From assembly GCF_014692515.1 (NCBI RefSeq), contig NZ_JACOIK010000002.1:1-64000 (forward strand): 64,000 nt of DNA, read 5' to 3'. The number at the start of each line of letters is the position of its first letter. Within the stretch, counting starts at the first letter, position 1. A program made the position numbers and the translations under genes. The DNA is from Sphingobacterium micropteri. GTDB lineage: Bacteria; Bacteroidota; Bacteroidia; Sphingobacteriales; Sphingobacteriaceae. Below are positions 33,291 to 40,967 of the stretch, one piece after another. The notes beneath the pieces are model-generated. The model saw only the letters and a list, made by a program, of their open reading frames with translations, was not told the origin of the DNA and made no database searches.

Positions 33291-33641
33291 ATGATCCGAT
33301 CACATAAAGATTTAATCGTTTACCAGCTTTCTATGGAACTCGTCATTGATGTATATCGTATAACCGAGGCTTTTCCCAAAGAAGAATTGTATGGTTTGAC
33401 GGCTCAAATAAAAAGAGCTTGTGTATCTGTTCCATCAAACATTGCCGAGGGAGCTGGGCGCAGGGGAAAAGCAGAATTCACTAGATTTCTTTATATTGCA
33501 ATGGGGTCTTTAAGCGAAGTTGACACACAGTTGGAGATCGCAGGTAGGCTGTCATTCTTTAAAGCAGATGAAAGTGTTTTTAAGAAAATTAATTTGATAA
33601 AAAATATGATTGCAAAATTAATAAAGAGTCTTGGAGAGTAG
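33291..33641 (+). CDS. Four-helix bundle protein (S23 / 23S rRNA intervening-sequence family)
   Basis: A 116-residue protein with the family pattern: HKDLIVYQLSMELVIDVY at the start, FPKEELYGLTAQIKRACVSV, PSNIAEGAGRRGKAEFTRFL, then two more helices. Members form pentameric helical bundles; they were first seen in intervening sequences of 23S rRNA genes, but many sit in polysaccharide loci or beside repeats. No enzymatic residues are known and the function is not established. Here the gene lies between a forward GTTAG array and an inverse CTAAC stretch, which suggests it arrived together with, or into, the repeat. Confidence 0.9.
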   Translation: MIRSHKDLIVYQLSMELVIDVYRITEAFPKEELYGLTAQIKRACVSVPSNIAEGAGRRGKAEFTRFLYIAMGSLSEVDTQLEIAGRLSFFKADESVFKKINLIKNMIAKLIKSLGE

Positions 33642-33683
33642 ACGATTAACTTTATAACTTCTTAACTCTCTAACATTATACAA

Positions 33684-35084
33684 ATGAAAATAATAGAAAC
33701 AAAACTCTCCGGTTGTTTTATCATAGAGCCGGCTATATATGGCGACAGCCGAGGCTATTTCTTTGAAAGCTTTAACGAACGGACCTTTCAGGAACACACC
33801 GGAACGACCACACGCTTTGTGCAAGACAACCAATCGTTTTCGACCAAAGGCGTACTCCGTGGTCTGCATGCCCAGCGCGGCGAACAGGCACAAGCCAAGC
33901 TGGTGCGCGTATTGCAAGGACGTGTGCTCGATGTCATGGTCGATGCCCGTCCCGATTCTCCTACATTCGGCCAGTACGAAACCGTCGAACTCAGCGCGGA
34001 AAACAATCGACAAGTCTTTATTCCCCGCGGGTTCCTGCATGGCTTTGTCGTTCTCTCCGATACCGCCACTTTTTTTTATAAATGCGATAACTTTTATCAT
34101 AAAGAAGCCGAGTGGGGGGTGCGCTACGACGATCCCACGCTCGCGATCGACTGGCGGCTTTCACAGGAAGAACTGATCATATCCGATAAGGACCAAGCAT
34201 TGCCTTTCTGGGATGTTATATCTTTTAAAACGCCCCGAATCCTAATCACCGGCGGGAGCGGACAAGTCGGCCGGGCACTGCAAAAGCAGCTGGCAGGCGA
34301 AAACTTCGACACCTTCTTTCTGGATAGCAAGCAGCTGCCGCTGGAGCAGACGATGATTATCCACGATATGCTGGGCATGTATGAGCCTGATATCATCATC
34401 CACGCTGCCGCCTATACCGCGGTCGATAAAGCCGAAAGTGAACCCGATCGTGCGGATGCTATCAATCACCTGGCCAGCGAAGAAATCGCCCAATACTGCC
34501 GTCTGCATGGTGCCAAATTGTTGGCGATTTCGACCGACTACGTCTTCGATGGCCAATCCAGCGAACCGCTGTCCGAAGATGCGCCCACCGGGCCGTTGAA
34601 TGTTTACGGGTTGACCAAGCTTAAAGGCGAGCAAGCCATACAGAAGTGGGCGCCGGAAAGTATCATCATCCGTACCTCCTGGGTGTATGCCGAGCAAGGC
34701 CATAACTTTGTAAACACCATGCTGCGGCTCCTGCGCGAACGCGAAGAAGTGTCCGTCGTGAGCGATCAGATCGGTTCGCCCACCTATGCCGGCGATCTGG
34801 CCCAAGCTATCGTCGATATCCTCAAAGCCGACACCTGGCAGCCCGGTATCTACCACTACGCTAACGAAGGTCAAGTGTCGTGGTACGATTTCGCCGTAGC
34901 CATCCGCGAGCAGATCGGCGCCAGTTGCCACATCACACCCATCCCGACCGCCCAATACCCCACACCAGCCCAACGCCCCGCTTATTCGCTGTTGGATAAA
35001 AGTAAGATAAAGCGTATATTCGGTGTAGATGTTCCCTATTGGAGGGATTCGTTGGGGAAAGTTGTTAGGGAGTTAGGGGGTTAG
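33684..35084 (+). CDS. Fused dTDP-4-dehydrorhamnose 3,5-epimerase / reductase (RmlC-RmlD)
   Basis: A 466-residue protein joining two enzymes usually encoded separately. Residues 1-180 are an RmlC cupin (IIEPAIYGDSRGYFFESFN, the catalytic His in LRGLHAQ, FIPRGFLHGF, FYKCDNFYHKE). From about 183 a full RmlD reductase follows: RILITGGSGQVGRAL, AAAYTAVDKAE, STDYVFDG, and the YGLTKLKGE active site. There is no stop or frame change at the junction (FKTPR), so the fusion is genuine in this sequence. It would convert dTDP-4-keto-6-deoxyglucose to dTDP-L-rhamnose. The last residues (VRELGG) and the stop come from a GTTAG array. Confidence 0.94.
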   Translation: MKIIETKLSGCFIIEPAIYGDSRGYFFESFNERTFQEHTGTTTRFVQDNQSFSTKGVLRGLHAQRGEQAQAKLVRVLQGRVLDVMVDARPDSPTFGQYETVELSAENNRQVFIPRGFLHGFVVLSDTATFFYKCDNFYHKEAEWGVRYDDPTLAIDWRLSQEELIISDKDQALPFWDVISFKTPRILITGGSGQVGRALQKQLAGENFDTFFLDSKQLPLEQTMIIHDMLGMYEPDIIIHAAAYTAVDKAESEPDRADAINHLASEEIAQYCRLHGAKLLAISTDYVFDGQSSEPLSEDAPTGPLNVYGLTKLKGEQAIQKWAPESIIIRTSWVYAEQGHNFVNTMLRLLREREEVSVVSDQIGSPTYAGDLAQAIVDILKADTWQPGIYHYANEGQVSWYDFAVAIREQIGASCHITPIPTAQYPTPAQRPAYSLLDKSKIKRIFGVDVPYWRDSLGKVVRELGG

Positions 35085-35170
35085 GAAGTTAGGGAGTTAA
35101 GGAGTTAGAAAGTTAAGGAGTTAGACTTTCTAACTCTCTAACCTCATTTAACTCTCTAACCTTATTTAAC
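35062..35170. repeat. GTTAG / CTAAC convergent array R4
   Basis: Forward units span 35063-35130, then GTTAGACTTTCTAAC turns the direction and inverse units (CTCTCTAACC, TTAACTCTCTAACC) run to about 35169. The array starts inside the last codons of the RmlC-RmlD gene and ends about 16 bp before rmlA. Confidence 0.85.
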
Positions 35171-35185
35171 AAAAAAACACAAAAA

Positions 35186-36052
35186 ATGAAAGGTATTATA
35201 TTAGCCGGCGGTTCCGGCACCCGTTTACACCCCTTAACCCTTGCCGTGTCCAAGCAGCTGATGCCGGTATACGATAAGCCGATGATCTATTATCCGCTTT
35301 CTACATTGATGCTGGCGGGTATCAGCGACATCCTGCTGATTTCCACACCGCAAGATTTGCCGAATTTTCAAAAGCTTCTAGGGGACGGCACGCAGATCGG
35401 CTGCCAGATTTCCTATAAAGAGCAACCCAGTCCGGACGGGCTGGCGCAAGCCTTCCTGTTAGGCGAAGACTTTATCGGTCAAGACAAGGTTGCCCTTATT
35501 CTGGGCGACAATATCTTCTATGGTTCAGGAATGTCCAAATTATTGCAAGACTGTTCCAATCCGGATGGCGGTGTGGTATTCGCCTATCCGGTACACGATC
35601 CAGAAAGATATGGCGTTGTAGCATTCGACGAGCAGAAGAATGTGGTATCCATTGAAGAGAAGCCCACTGTACCCAAATCAAACTACGCCGTTCCGGGACT
35701 CTATTTTTATGATAACGGTGTGGTAAATATCGCCAAAAATATAAAGCCCTCTGCAAGAGGAGAATTAGAAATAACCGATATCAATAAAGAATACCTCCGC
35801 CAGGGTAAGCTGAAAGTCGGTGTGTTCGACCGGGGCACCGCCTGGCTGGATACCGGTACGATCCAATCCCTCATGCAAGCCGGCCAGTTTATACAAGTCA
35901 TCGAAGAGCGGCAGGGGATGAAGATCGGTGCTATTGAGGAAGTTGCTTATCGTATGGGCTACATCGATAAACAACAACTACTACGACTTGCAGAACCTTT
36001 GGTTAAGTCCGGTTATGGAGAATATTTAAAGCATATTGCCGCAGGCAGATAG
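35186..36052 (+). CDS. rmlA: Glucose-1-phosphate thymidylyltransferase
   Basis: First enzyme of the dTDP-rhamnose route, making dTDP-glucose. The 288-residue protein has the signature [68 protein letters not shown] and the late [10 protein letters not shown]. All are standard. With rmlB and the RmlC-RmlD fusion the pathway is complete in this window, though the order is B, CD, A with repeats between. It is 12 bp from the acyltransferase gene and probably co-transcribed. Confidence 0.97.
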   Translation: MKGIILAGGSGTRLHPLTLAVSKQLMPVYDKPMIYYPLSTLMLAGISDILLISTPQDLPNFQKLLGDGTQIGCQISYKEQPSPDGLAQAFLLGEDFIGQDKVALILGDNIFYGSGMSKLLQDCSNPDGGVVFAYPVHDPERYGVVAFDEQKNVVSIEEKPTVPKSNYAVPGLYFYDNGVVNIAKNIKPSARGELEITDINKEYLRQGKLKVGVFDRGTAWLDTGTIQSLMQAGQFIQVIEERQGMKIGAIEEVAYRMGYIDKQQLLRLAEPLVKSGYGEYLKHIAAGR

Positions 36053-36064
36053 CCAGAAAGCCGT

Positions 36065-37924
36065 ATGGATTTCCGATATGATATAGCGTTTCTACGCGCC
36101 ATTGCCATCCTATCCGTCGTGCTCTACCATCTGGGGCTGCCGCAATTTAGAGATGGCTATATTGGAGTCGATATATTTTTCGTGCTATCTGGTTACCTGA
36201 TGACCAAGATAATTTTGACACAGATGGATCGAGATAACTTTGGTCTAATCCACTTCTATCGGCGTCGATTGATCCGGATCTTACCCGCTTTATTGGTATT
36301 GATTCTATTTTTTTTTATTGTCCTCTACTTCGTGTTGGGGGTAAAGCTTTACGACTTCAGTCGATTTGCACTGTCCAGCAGTATCTTCGTTTCCAATATT
36401 TATTATTATTTATCGTCCGGCTATTTTCAGCCCGCTTCCCAACTCAACTTCCTGCTTCATACCTGGTCGTTATCCATCGAATGGCAATTTTATATCCTAT
36501 ATCCACTGTTGCTTATGGGGCTCAGACGGCTAACAAATAATCATGCGCGATACGATCTGTATTTTCTTTGCGGTCTGGCGCTCATATCGATTTGTTGCAT
36601 GTATTATGCCGCACAAGCCAATCAATCGTTTACCTTTTATATGTTTCATACACGGGCGTGGGAGCTTGTTGCAGGCGGGATCGTGTTTCTGTGCGAGAAA
36701 TCCTTTCGCGAAAAAATCCCGCAACGTTTGCGGAATGTCATGGCTATCCTTTGTGTCTTTTTACTAATGGTATCGGTAACCGGTTTGTTGAACATGCGAT
36801 CAGCCGGTTGGCCCTCCCTTTTCACTATAGTTCCGGTATTCGCAACCGGTCTGCTTATTTTGGCACAGTGTAATCTCCGGCTATTCCAATTTTCAGCTGT
36901 TAAATTTGTTGCAGATATTTCCTATTCCTGGTATCTGTGGCATTGGCCGCTTATTGTGCTAGGTACCTATTTTTCACTTCCACGCCACTGGTCGTATCTT
37001 TTGGCGGTTTTCCTGCTATCTTTTGCATTGGGAGCATTGTCCTATCGATTGGTCGAAATTCGGAGTTTTTTGCGTACACCCAAATGGCTGTTAGTGGCGG
37101 CAGTTTCGGTTATAGCGACCACGTTCATGGCCACGCAACTGCCCCTTTATAGATTTTTTCCAAATCCACAAGAAGCCCATCTCGTCGCTTTTCATTATCA
37201 ATATCCGCGCGAGCGCGCGGCAGCACAATATGGGTTCGGAGAATCCCATCTATTATCACGTTCCCGATTTGAGGACTTTGATACCACGCGCCTTCTCCAA
37301 TTTTCCAACGACCAACGCAACTATCTCTTGTTGGGCGACTGCCATGCCGGTATGTTTGCCCACACCTTACATCGATTAGCTCGCGAAAACAATGTCAATC
37401 TATTGCAAGCGACCGGCGATGATGTCTTTCCCGCACCGGGTGTAAAGCCTATATTTGCAGGCCCCACGGACCTGATGTATTATATTTACGACCGCTATCT
37501 TCCCCGATATCACGATAAGATCGATAAAGTCATCTTGTCAGCCAATTACGCCTCCTATAGTAAACACCAACTAGAAGACTACCTCCATGCAATCGAGGAA
37601 TACTTCGGCGAAAAGGGCATACCGCTGGTATATATTGGACAAACCGAAAGCTATACGGTGGAGTATCCAGCCATAGAAATGCTACACTTGAAATTCGGAA
37701 TCGACCCAGAGAATTATCTGCAGACCTATCGCGCCCGCGCAAACCAGTTTCTTAAAACATCGAAAATCGCTGACAAATACATAGACGTGTACCACTCCTC
37801 CGCGATAAAAAGTACAAACGGAGTCGAAAGCTATATGTACGATGCCGACCATTTCTCCATCTTTGGTACTGCGCAATATAGATCGATTTTCAGCAAAAAA
37901 ATATTCCGCAGCGACCCCTATTAG
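36065..37924 (+). CDS. AT3-SGNH membrane O-acyltransferase (OafA-like)
   Basis: A 619-residue protein with an N-terminal acyltransferase-3 membrane domain (about ten helices; RYDIAFLRAIAILSVVLYHLG start, FFVLSGYLM, FYRRRLIRILPAL) and a C-terminal periplasmic SGNH-like domain. AT3 moves acyl groups across the inner membrane and the SGNH domain transfers them to a sugar, usually O-acetylation of surface polysaccharide. The SGNH nucleophile block reads LLGDCHAG (about residue 424), with Cys where Ser is expected, while the C-terminal DADHFS keeps the Asp and His. Either a Cys nucleophile or a changed function is possible. Confidence 0.9.
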   Translation: MDFRYDIAFLRAIAILSVVLYHLGLPQFRDGYIGVDIFFVLSGYLMTKIILTQMDRDNFGLIHFYRRRLIRILPALLVLILFFFIVLYFVLGVKLYDFSRFALSSSIFVSNIYYYLSSGYFQPASQLNFLLHTWSLSIEWQFYILYPLLLMGLRRLTNNHARYDLYFLCGLALISICCMYYAAQANQSFTFYMFHTRAWELVAGGIVFLCEKSFREKIPQRLRNVMAILCVFLLMVSVTGLLNMRSAGWPSLFTIVPVFATGLLILAQCNLRLFQFSAVKFVADISYSWYLWHWPLIVLGTYFSLPRHWSYLLAVFLLSFALGALSYRLVEIRSFLRTPKWLLVAAVSVIATTFMATQLPLYRFFPNPQEAHLVAFHYQYPRERAAAQYGFGESHLLSRSRFEDFDTTRLLQFSNDQRNYLLLGDCHAGMFAHTLHRLARENNVNLLQATGDDVFPAPGVKPIFAGPTDLMYYIYDRYLPRYHDKIDKVILSANYASYSKHQLEDYLHAIEEYFGEKGIPLVYIGQTESYTVEYPAIEMLHLKFGIDPENYLQTYRARANQFLKTSKIADKYIDVYHSSAIKSTNGVESYMYDADHFSIFGTAQYRSIFSKKIFRSDPY

Positions 37925-37993
37925 CATACCAACGGCTCGTAGAAAACAAAACTTTTTAATACACCAGTTGTTCTTCTAAATAAAACAATTATT

Positions 37994-38170
37994 ATGGGAA
38001 GATTATTGCAAATTTCGATGTTAGCCTATGTCACCATGCTTCTGAGTAGCTGTGGTATTGTAGAAGGAATTTTCAAAGCCGGTATGTGGACAGGCTTTCT
38101 TATCGTGGGTGCCGTCATTGCGCTTGTTATCTGGATCATCGTAAAAATAGCTGGCGGGGGCAAACGGTAA
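37994..38170 (+). CDS. Small membrane lipoprotein (58 residues)
   Basis: A short open frame from ATG 37994 to TAA 38168. The translation starts MGRLLQISMLAYVTML, then the lipobox LLSSC with Cys at residue 20, and GIVEGIFKAGMW, followed by a single membrane helix (about 34-51) and a basic end KIAGGGKR. Lipobox plus a following helix, the conserved GIFKAGMW-like block, and a 9-bp gap to egtD support a real gene. Similar small proteins are, as I recall, common in Sphingobacteriaceae with unknown function. Confidence 0.75.
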   Translation: MGRLLQISMLAYVTMLLSSCGIVEGIFKAGMWTGFLIVGAVIALVIWIIVKIAGGGKR

Positions 38171-38179
38171 ACAGCGCTT

Positions 38180-39127
38180 ATGGATAAATTAGAAAGCTTC
38201 CAGGAAGATGTTTTACACGGGCTGAAAGACTATCCCAAGCGGTTACAGTCAAAATATTTCTATGATGAAAAGGGCGCAGCGTTGTTCCAGCGCATTATGG
38301 ATATGCCAGCCTACTATCTGACCGCTTGTGAGTTAGAGATTTTTCGTGACAAAACAACGGAACTGGCGGAGGTATTGCGCGTCCAGCAGGAACCATTCGA
38401 TCTCATCGAGCTTGGGGCCGGCGACGCGATGAAATCCAGTTTCCTGCTCGAACATCTTGTCCGGGAACAGGTAGATTTCACGTATATGCCTATTGATATC
38501 TGTGAGCCCGTACTGCTCACGCTTCGTGATCGACTTCAGCAAGATCTTCCCGGTTTGGAGGTCATCCCATGGCACGGCGAAAATCTGGAGATGTTACGCA
38601 AAGCTACCGAGCAATCGGATCGCCGCAAGATCGTTTTGTTTCTCGGAAGCAATATCGGCAATATGGAGCTCGACGAGGCACACGGCTTCTGCAGGTCGGT
38701 GAGTCGACGGCTGAAAGCAGACGATATGATGTTAATCGGCTTCGATTTGCAAAAAAATCCACATACAGTTCTCGAGGCATACAATGACAAAGAGGGAATT
38801 ACGGGCGCGTTTAATCTCAATTTGCTCGAACGAATTAACCGGGAGTTGCATGCTGATTTTAACACAACCGCGTTTCAGCATTATCAGGCATACGATCCTA
38901 TTGATGGCGGTTGCCGCAGCTATTTAGTAAGCCTGACCGATCAAAAGGTACATATCGGCGAAGAATGTATCCCATTTGTGGTCAACGAACCAATTGCCGT
39001 CGAAATTTCCCGAAAATATACAACAACTGAAATCGACCGGATGGCTATCGAATGCGGCTTTGCGCCCATAGCGCAGATCGCCGACCGTAAAAATTGGTTT
39101 GTAGATGCTATCTGGCACATCAATTAA
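38180..39127 (+). CDS. egtD: L-histidine N-alpha-trimethyltransferase EgtD
   Basis: Converts histidine to hercynine with three SAM, the first step of ergothioneine synthesis. The 315-residue protein has the family start KYFYDEKGAALFQRI and MPAYYLTACE, the SAM motif DLIELGAGDAMKSSFLLEH, and FLGSNIGN. The tail (FAPIAQIADRKNWFVDAIW) also matches. It is 12 bp upstream of egtB, giving the two-gene core; egtC and egtE are not present, as in organisms that use other enzymes for the later steps. The setting, inside a polysaccharide locus, is unusual. Confidence 0.93.
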   Translation: MDKLESFQEDVLHGLKDYPKRLQSKYFYDEKGAALFQRIMDMPAYYLTACELEIFRDKTTELAEVLRVQQEPFDLIELGAGDAMKSSFLLEHLVREQVDFTYMPIDICEPVLLTLRDRLQQDLPGLEVIPWHGENLEMLRKATEQSDRRKIVLFLGSNIGNMELDEAHGFCRSVSRRLKADDMMLIGFDLQKNPHTVLEAYNDKEGITGAFNLNLLERINRELHADFNTTAFQHYQAYDPIDGGCRSYLVSLTDQKVHIGEECIPFVVNEPIAVEISRKYTTTEIDRMAIECGFAPIAQIADRKNWFVDAIWHIN

Positions 39128-39138
39128 GAAAGACAGAT

Positions 39139-40332
39139 ATGGAACAAGCTACCGCTACCTATATACCCGAAGACCTATTAACACAATATACCACGGTACG
39201 GAATTATACCCAATTCCTATGTGAACCGCTGGAAGTAGAGGACTACGTCGTGCAGCCCGTTTCACATGTCAGTCCGCCCAAATGGCATTTAGGGCATACT
39301 ACCTGGTTTTTCGAGACCTTTATACTTAGCGCGTACGCGTCAGGCTATCAAGTCTTTAATGACCAATATAACTATGTGTTCAATAGTTATTATGAAACCG
39401 TTGGCGCCCGGGTCGTGCGGACGGACAGAGGTAACCTGAGCCGACCGTCCGTAGCGGATATATACCGGTACCGTGCCTATGTGGACGAGCAGATGGAAGC
39501 TTTTCTACACCAAGGGACGCTCGCCGAAGAGGTCGCCGAGCTGCTGGTGCTGGGGCTAAACCATGAACAGCAGCATCAGGAACTGTTGCTTACCGATATC
39601 AAGTATATATTAGGGCACAATCCACTTTTTCCACGGTATGGAGAAGGTTTGGAGCGTGAGAAAGTTTCTGCCAAAGAGCTTGTTATGCTTCCGGTGCGGG
39701 GAGGACAGTATGAAATTGGCTTTCAGGGCAGCGGATTTTGTTACGATAACGAATGTAATCGGCATACCATGTATCTTCAAGATTACATGATCGCTAACCG
39801 CTTAGTTACCAACGGAGAATATCTGGAATTTATAGCAGACGGCGGTTATCAGGATTTCAGCTACTGGCATGCCGACGGTTGGGATTGGGTCAAAGCACAA
39901 GGAGCCAAAGCGCCACTATATTGGCATCTGTTGGATGGGCAGCATATGTATTATACACTGCAGGGATTAGCACCCGTGAATCCAGATGCAGCCGTTTGCC
40001 ACATCAATTTCTACGAAGCCTCCGCCTACGCAGCGTGGAGAGGCATGCGCCTTCCCACCGAAGCGGAATGGGAAGTTGCTTCCCGTCAATTCGAATGGGG
40101 AGAGCGATGGGAATGGACAGGTAGCGCCTATTTGCCCTATCCCGGTTTTAAAAAAGCAGCAGGTGCAGTGGGCGAATACAACGGAAAGTTTATGGTCAAC
40201 CAAATGGTATTGCGAGGTGCTTCCATTGCCACATCCCCCGGCCATAGCAGACCTACCTACCGAAATTTCTTCCAAGCCGAACATCAATGGCAGTTCACCG
40301 GAATCCGTTTATGTGCGTCTCCATCCGTTTGA
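39139..40332 (+). CDS. egtB: Ergothioneine biosynthesis protein EgtB (hercynine sulfoxide synthase)
   Basis: Iron-dependent enzyme joining hercynine with a thiol (gamma-glutamylcysteine or cysteine). About 397 residues, with an N-terminal DinB-like helical domain holding the iron ligands in HLGHTTWFFE (about residue 49) and LNHEQQHQELL (about 141), and a C-terminal FGE-sulfatase domain (about 180-397) with VTNGEYLEFIADGGYQD and YRNFF...WQFTGIRL. The ATG at 39139 is 12 bp after egtD; an earlier in-frame start lies inside egtD. The final thiol specificity is not readable. Confidence 0.93.
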   Translation: MEQATATYIPEDLLTQYTTVRNYTQFLCEPLEVEDYVVQPVSHVSPPKWHLGHTTWFFETFILSAYASGYQVFNDQYNYVFNSYYETVGARVVRTDRGNLSRPSVADIYRYRAYVDEQMEAFLHQGTLAEEVAELLVLGLNHEQQHQELLLTDIKYILGHNPLFPRYGEGLEREKVSAKELVMLPVRGGQYEIGFQGSGFCYDNECNRHTMYLQDYMIANRLVTNGEYLEFIADGGYQDFSYWHADGWDWVKAQGAKAPLYWHLLDGQHMYYTLQGLAPVNPDAAVCHINFYEASAYAAWRGMRLPTEAEWEVASRQFEWGERWEWTGSAYLPYPGFKKAAGAVGEYNGKFMVNQMVLRGASIATSPGHSRPTYRNFFQAEHQWQFTGIRLCASPSV

Positions 40333-40586
40333 TGACAAAATTTTTATATTTAATTTTCTGGTTATCAGCTTTTAATGCGGTGTCCCTCATTTGTCCCCTA
40401 CTATTTTTGGCAATCTTTTTAAAAATTCTGTCCTTTGCAGCTTCATAAAAATACCCAATAGTAGGTATTTTTGTTTACAATAAAACGTCGTAATTTAGCG
40501 GCGCAATTAAGGTTATGGAAGACAAAGTTAAGAACGACGGAACGTTAATAAACAAACATTTAATGTAAAATTAACATGAGGTACTT

Positions 40587-40614
40587 TTGATTTGTAAAAA
40601 AATAACTACTTTTG
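40587..40614 (+). promoter_or_regulatory. Promoter of the polysaccharide operon
   Basis: TTG at 40587-40589 and TACTTTTG at 40607-40614 match the Bacteroidetes -33 TTG and -7 TAnnTTTG pair with 17 bp between. A second TACTTTTG lies at 40582-40589. Transcription would start near 40620, inside CTACAAT repeats. Confidence 0.65.
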
Positions 40615-40618
40615 TGAT

Positions 40619-40635
40619 CTACAATCTACAATCTA
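40619..40635 (+). repeat. CTACAAT tandem heptamers, copy 1
   Basis: CTACAATCTACAATCTA, two and a half units, sits where the transcript of the polysaccharide operon would start. The same CTACAATCTACAATC block recurs at 45717-45731 before the wza-like gene. Confidence 0.6.
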
Positions 40636-40967
40636 TGCACTTGAGGCAGACAGTTTTTGGTTATTAACTGAATTAAAGTTGTGAAGGTGACTGTTTGCAT
40701 ATTTAAAAGTGAAAAACAAAAAAAGGATTAACTTAAACAAAAATTAAAGGAAAGAAAAAACTACTCGGTTCATTATTAACCCCGCAGGCTACAGCTTGTT
40801 TGAGCGTTTACATGTCATGTAAATAGCATTAAAAAATGCTTACAAGATTTTGTATGTTCGTTATTTATCGTATTAAGATAATAACGTCCCTAGTATGCTA
40901 TTTCCCAATCTTTTTGATTTAAACTAATCCTTTTAGGTATTAATATGAAGAACTAATTTAAAAAGGT
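40620..40967 (+). promoter_or_regulatory. Long structured leader of the polysaccharide operon
   Basis: About 350 nt separate the predicted transcription start from the ATG at 40968. Three hairpins are visible: 40807-40814 with 40816-40823, 40826-40830 with 40835-40839, and 40859-40869 with 40877-40886 (one bulge). Only a 10-codon frame (40634-40666) was seen within it. The rest of the 635-bp gap after egtB, from 40333, shows no gene. Capsule operons in Bacteroides have similar leaders used by NusG-like antiterminators; that use here is inference. Confidence 0.5.

Noticed and set aside
34242-34973. 243-residue minus-strand frame opposite the RmlD domain
   Set aside because: The plus strand encodes an unmistakable reductase; the antisense frame has no recognisable motifs and follows from GC-biased codons.
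20319-35170. GTTAG arrays as CRISPR or telomere repeats
   Set aside because: Units are short and variable without unique spacers, there are no cas genes, and the arrays sit inside the chromosome at gene ends.
40634-40666. Ten-codon leader peptide before the polysaccharide operon
   Set aside because: Too short and without codon bias or clusters of one amino acid to support attenuation; kept only as a remark on the leader.
40798-40808. TTGTTTGAGCG in the polysaccharide leader as another repeat module
   Set aside because: Only the first half of the loop motif matches and no inverted arms flank it.
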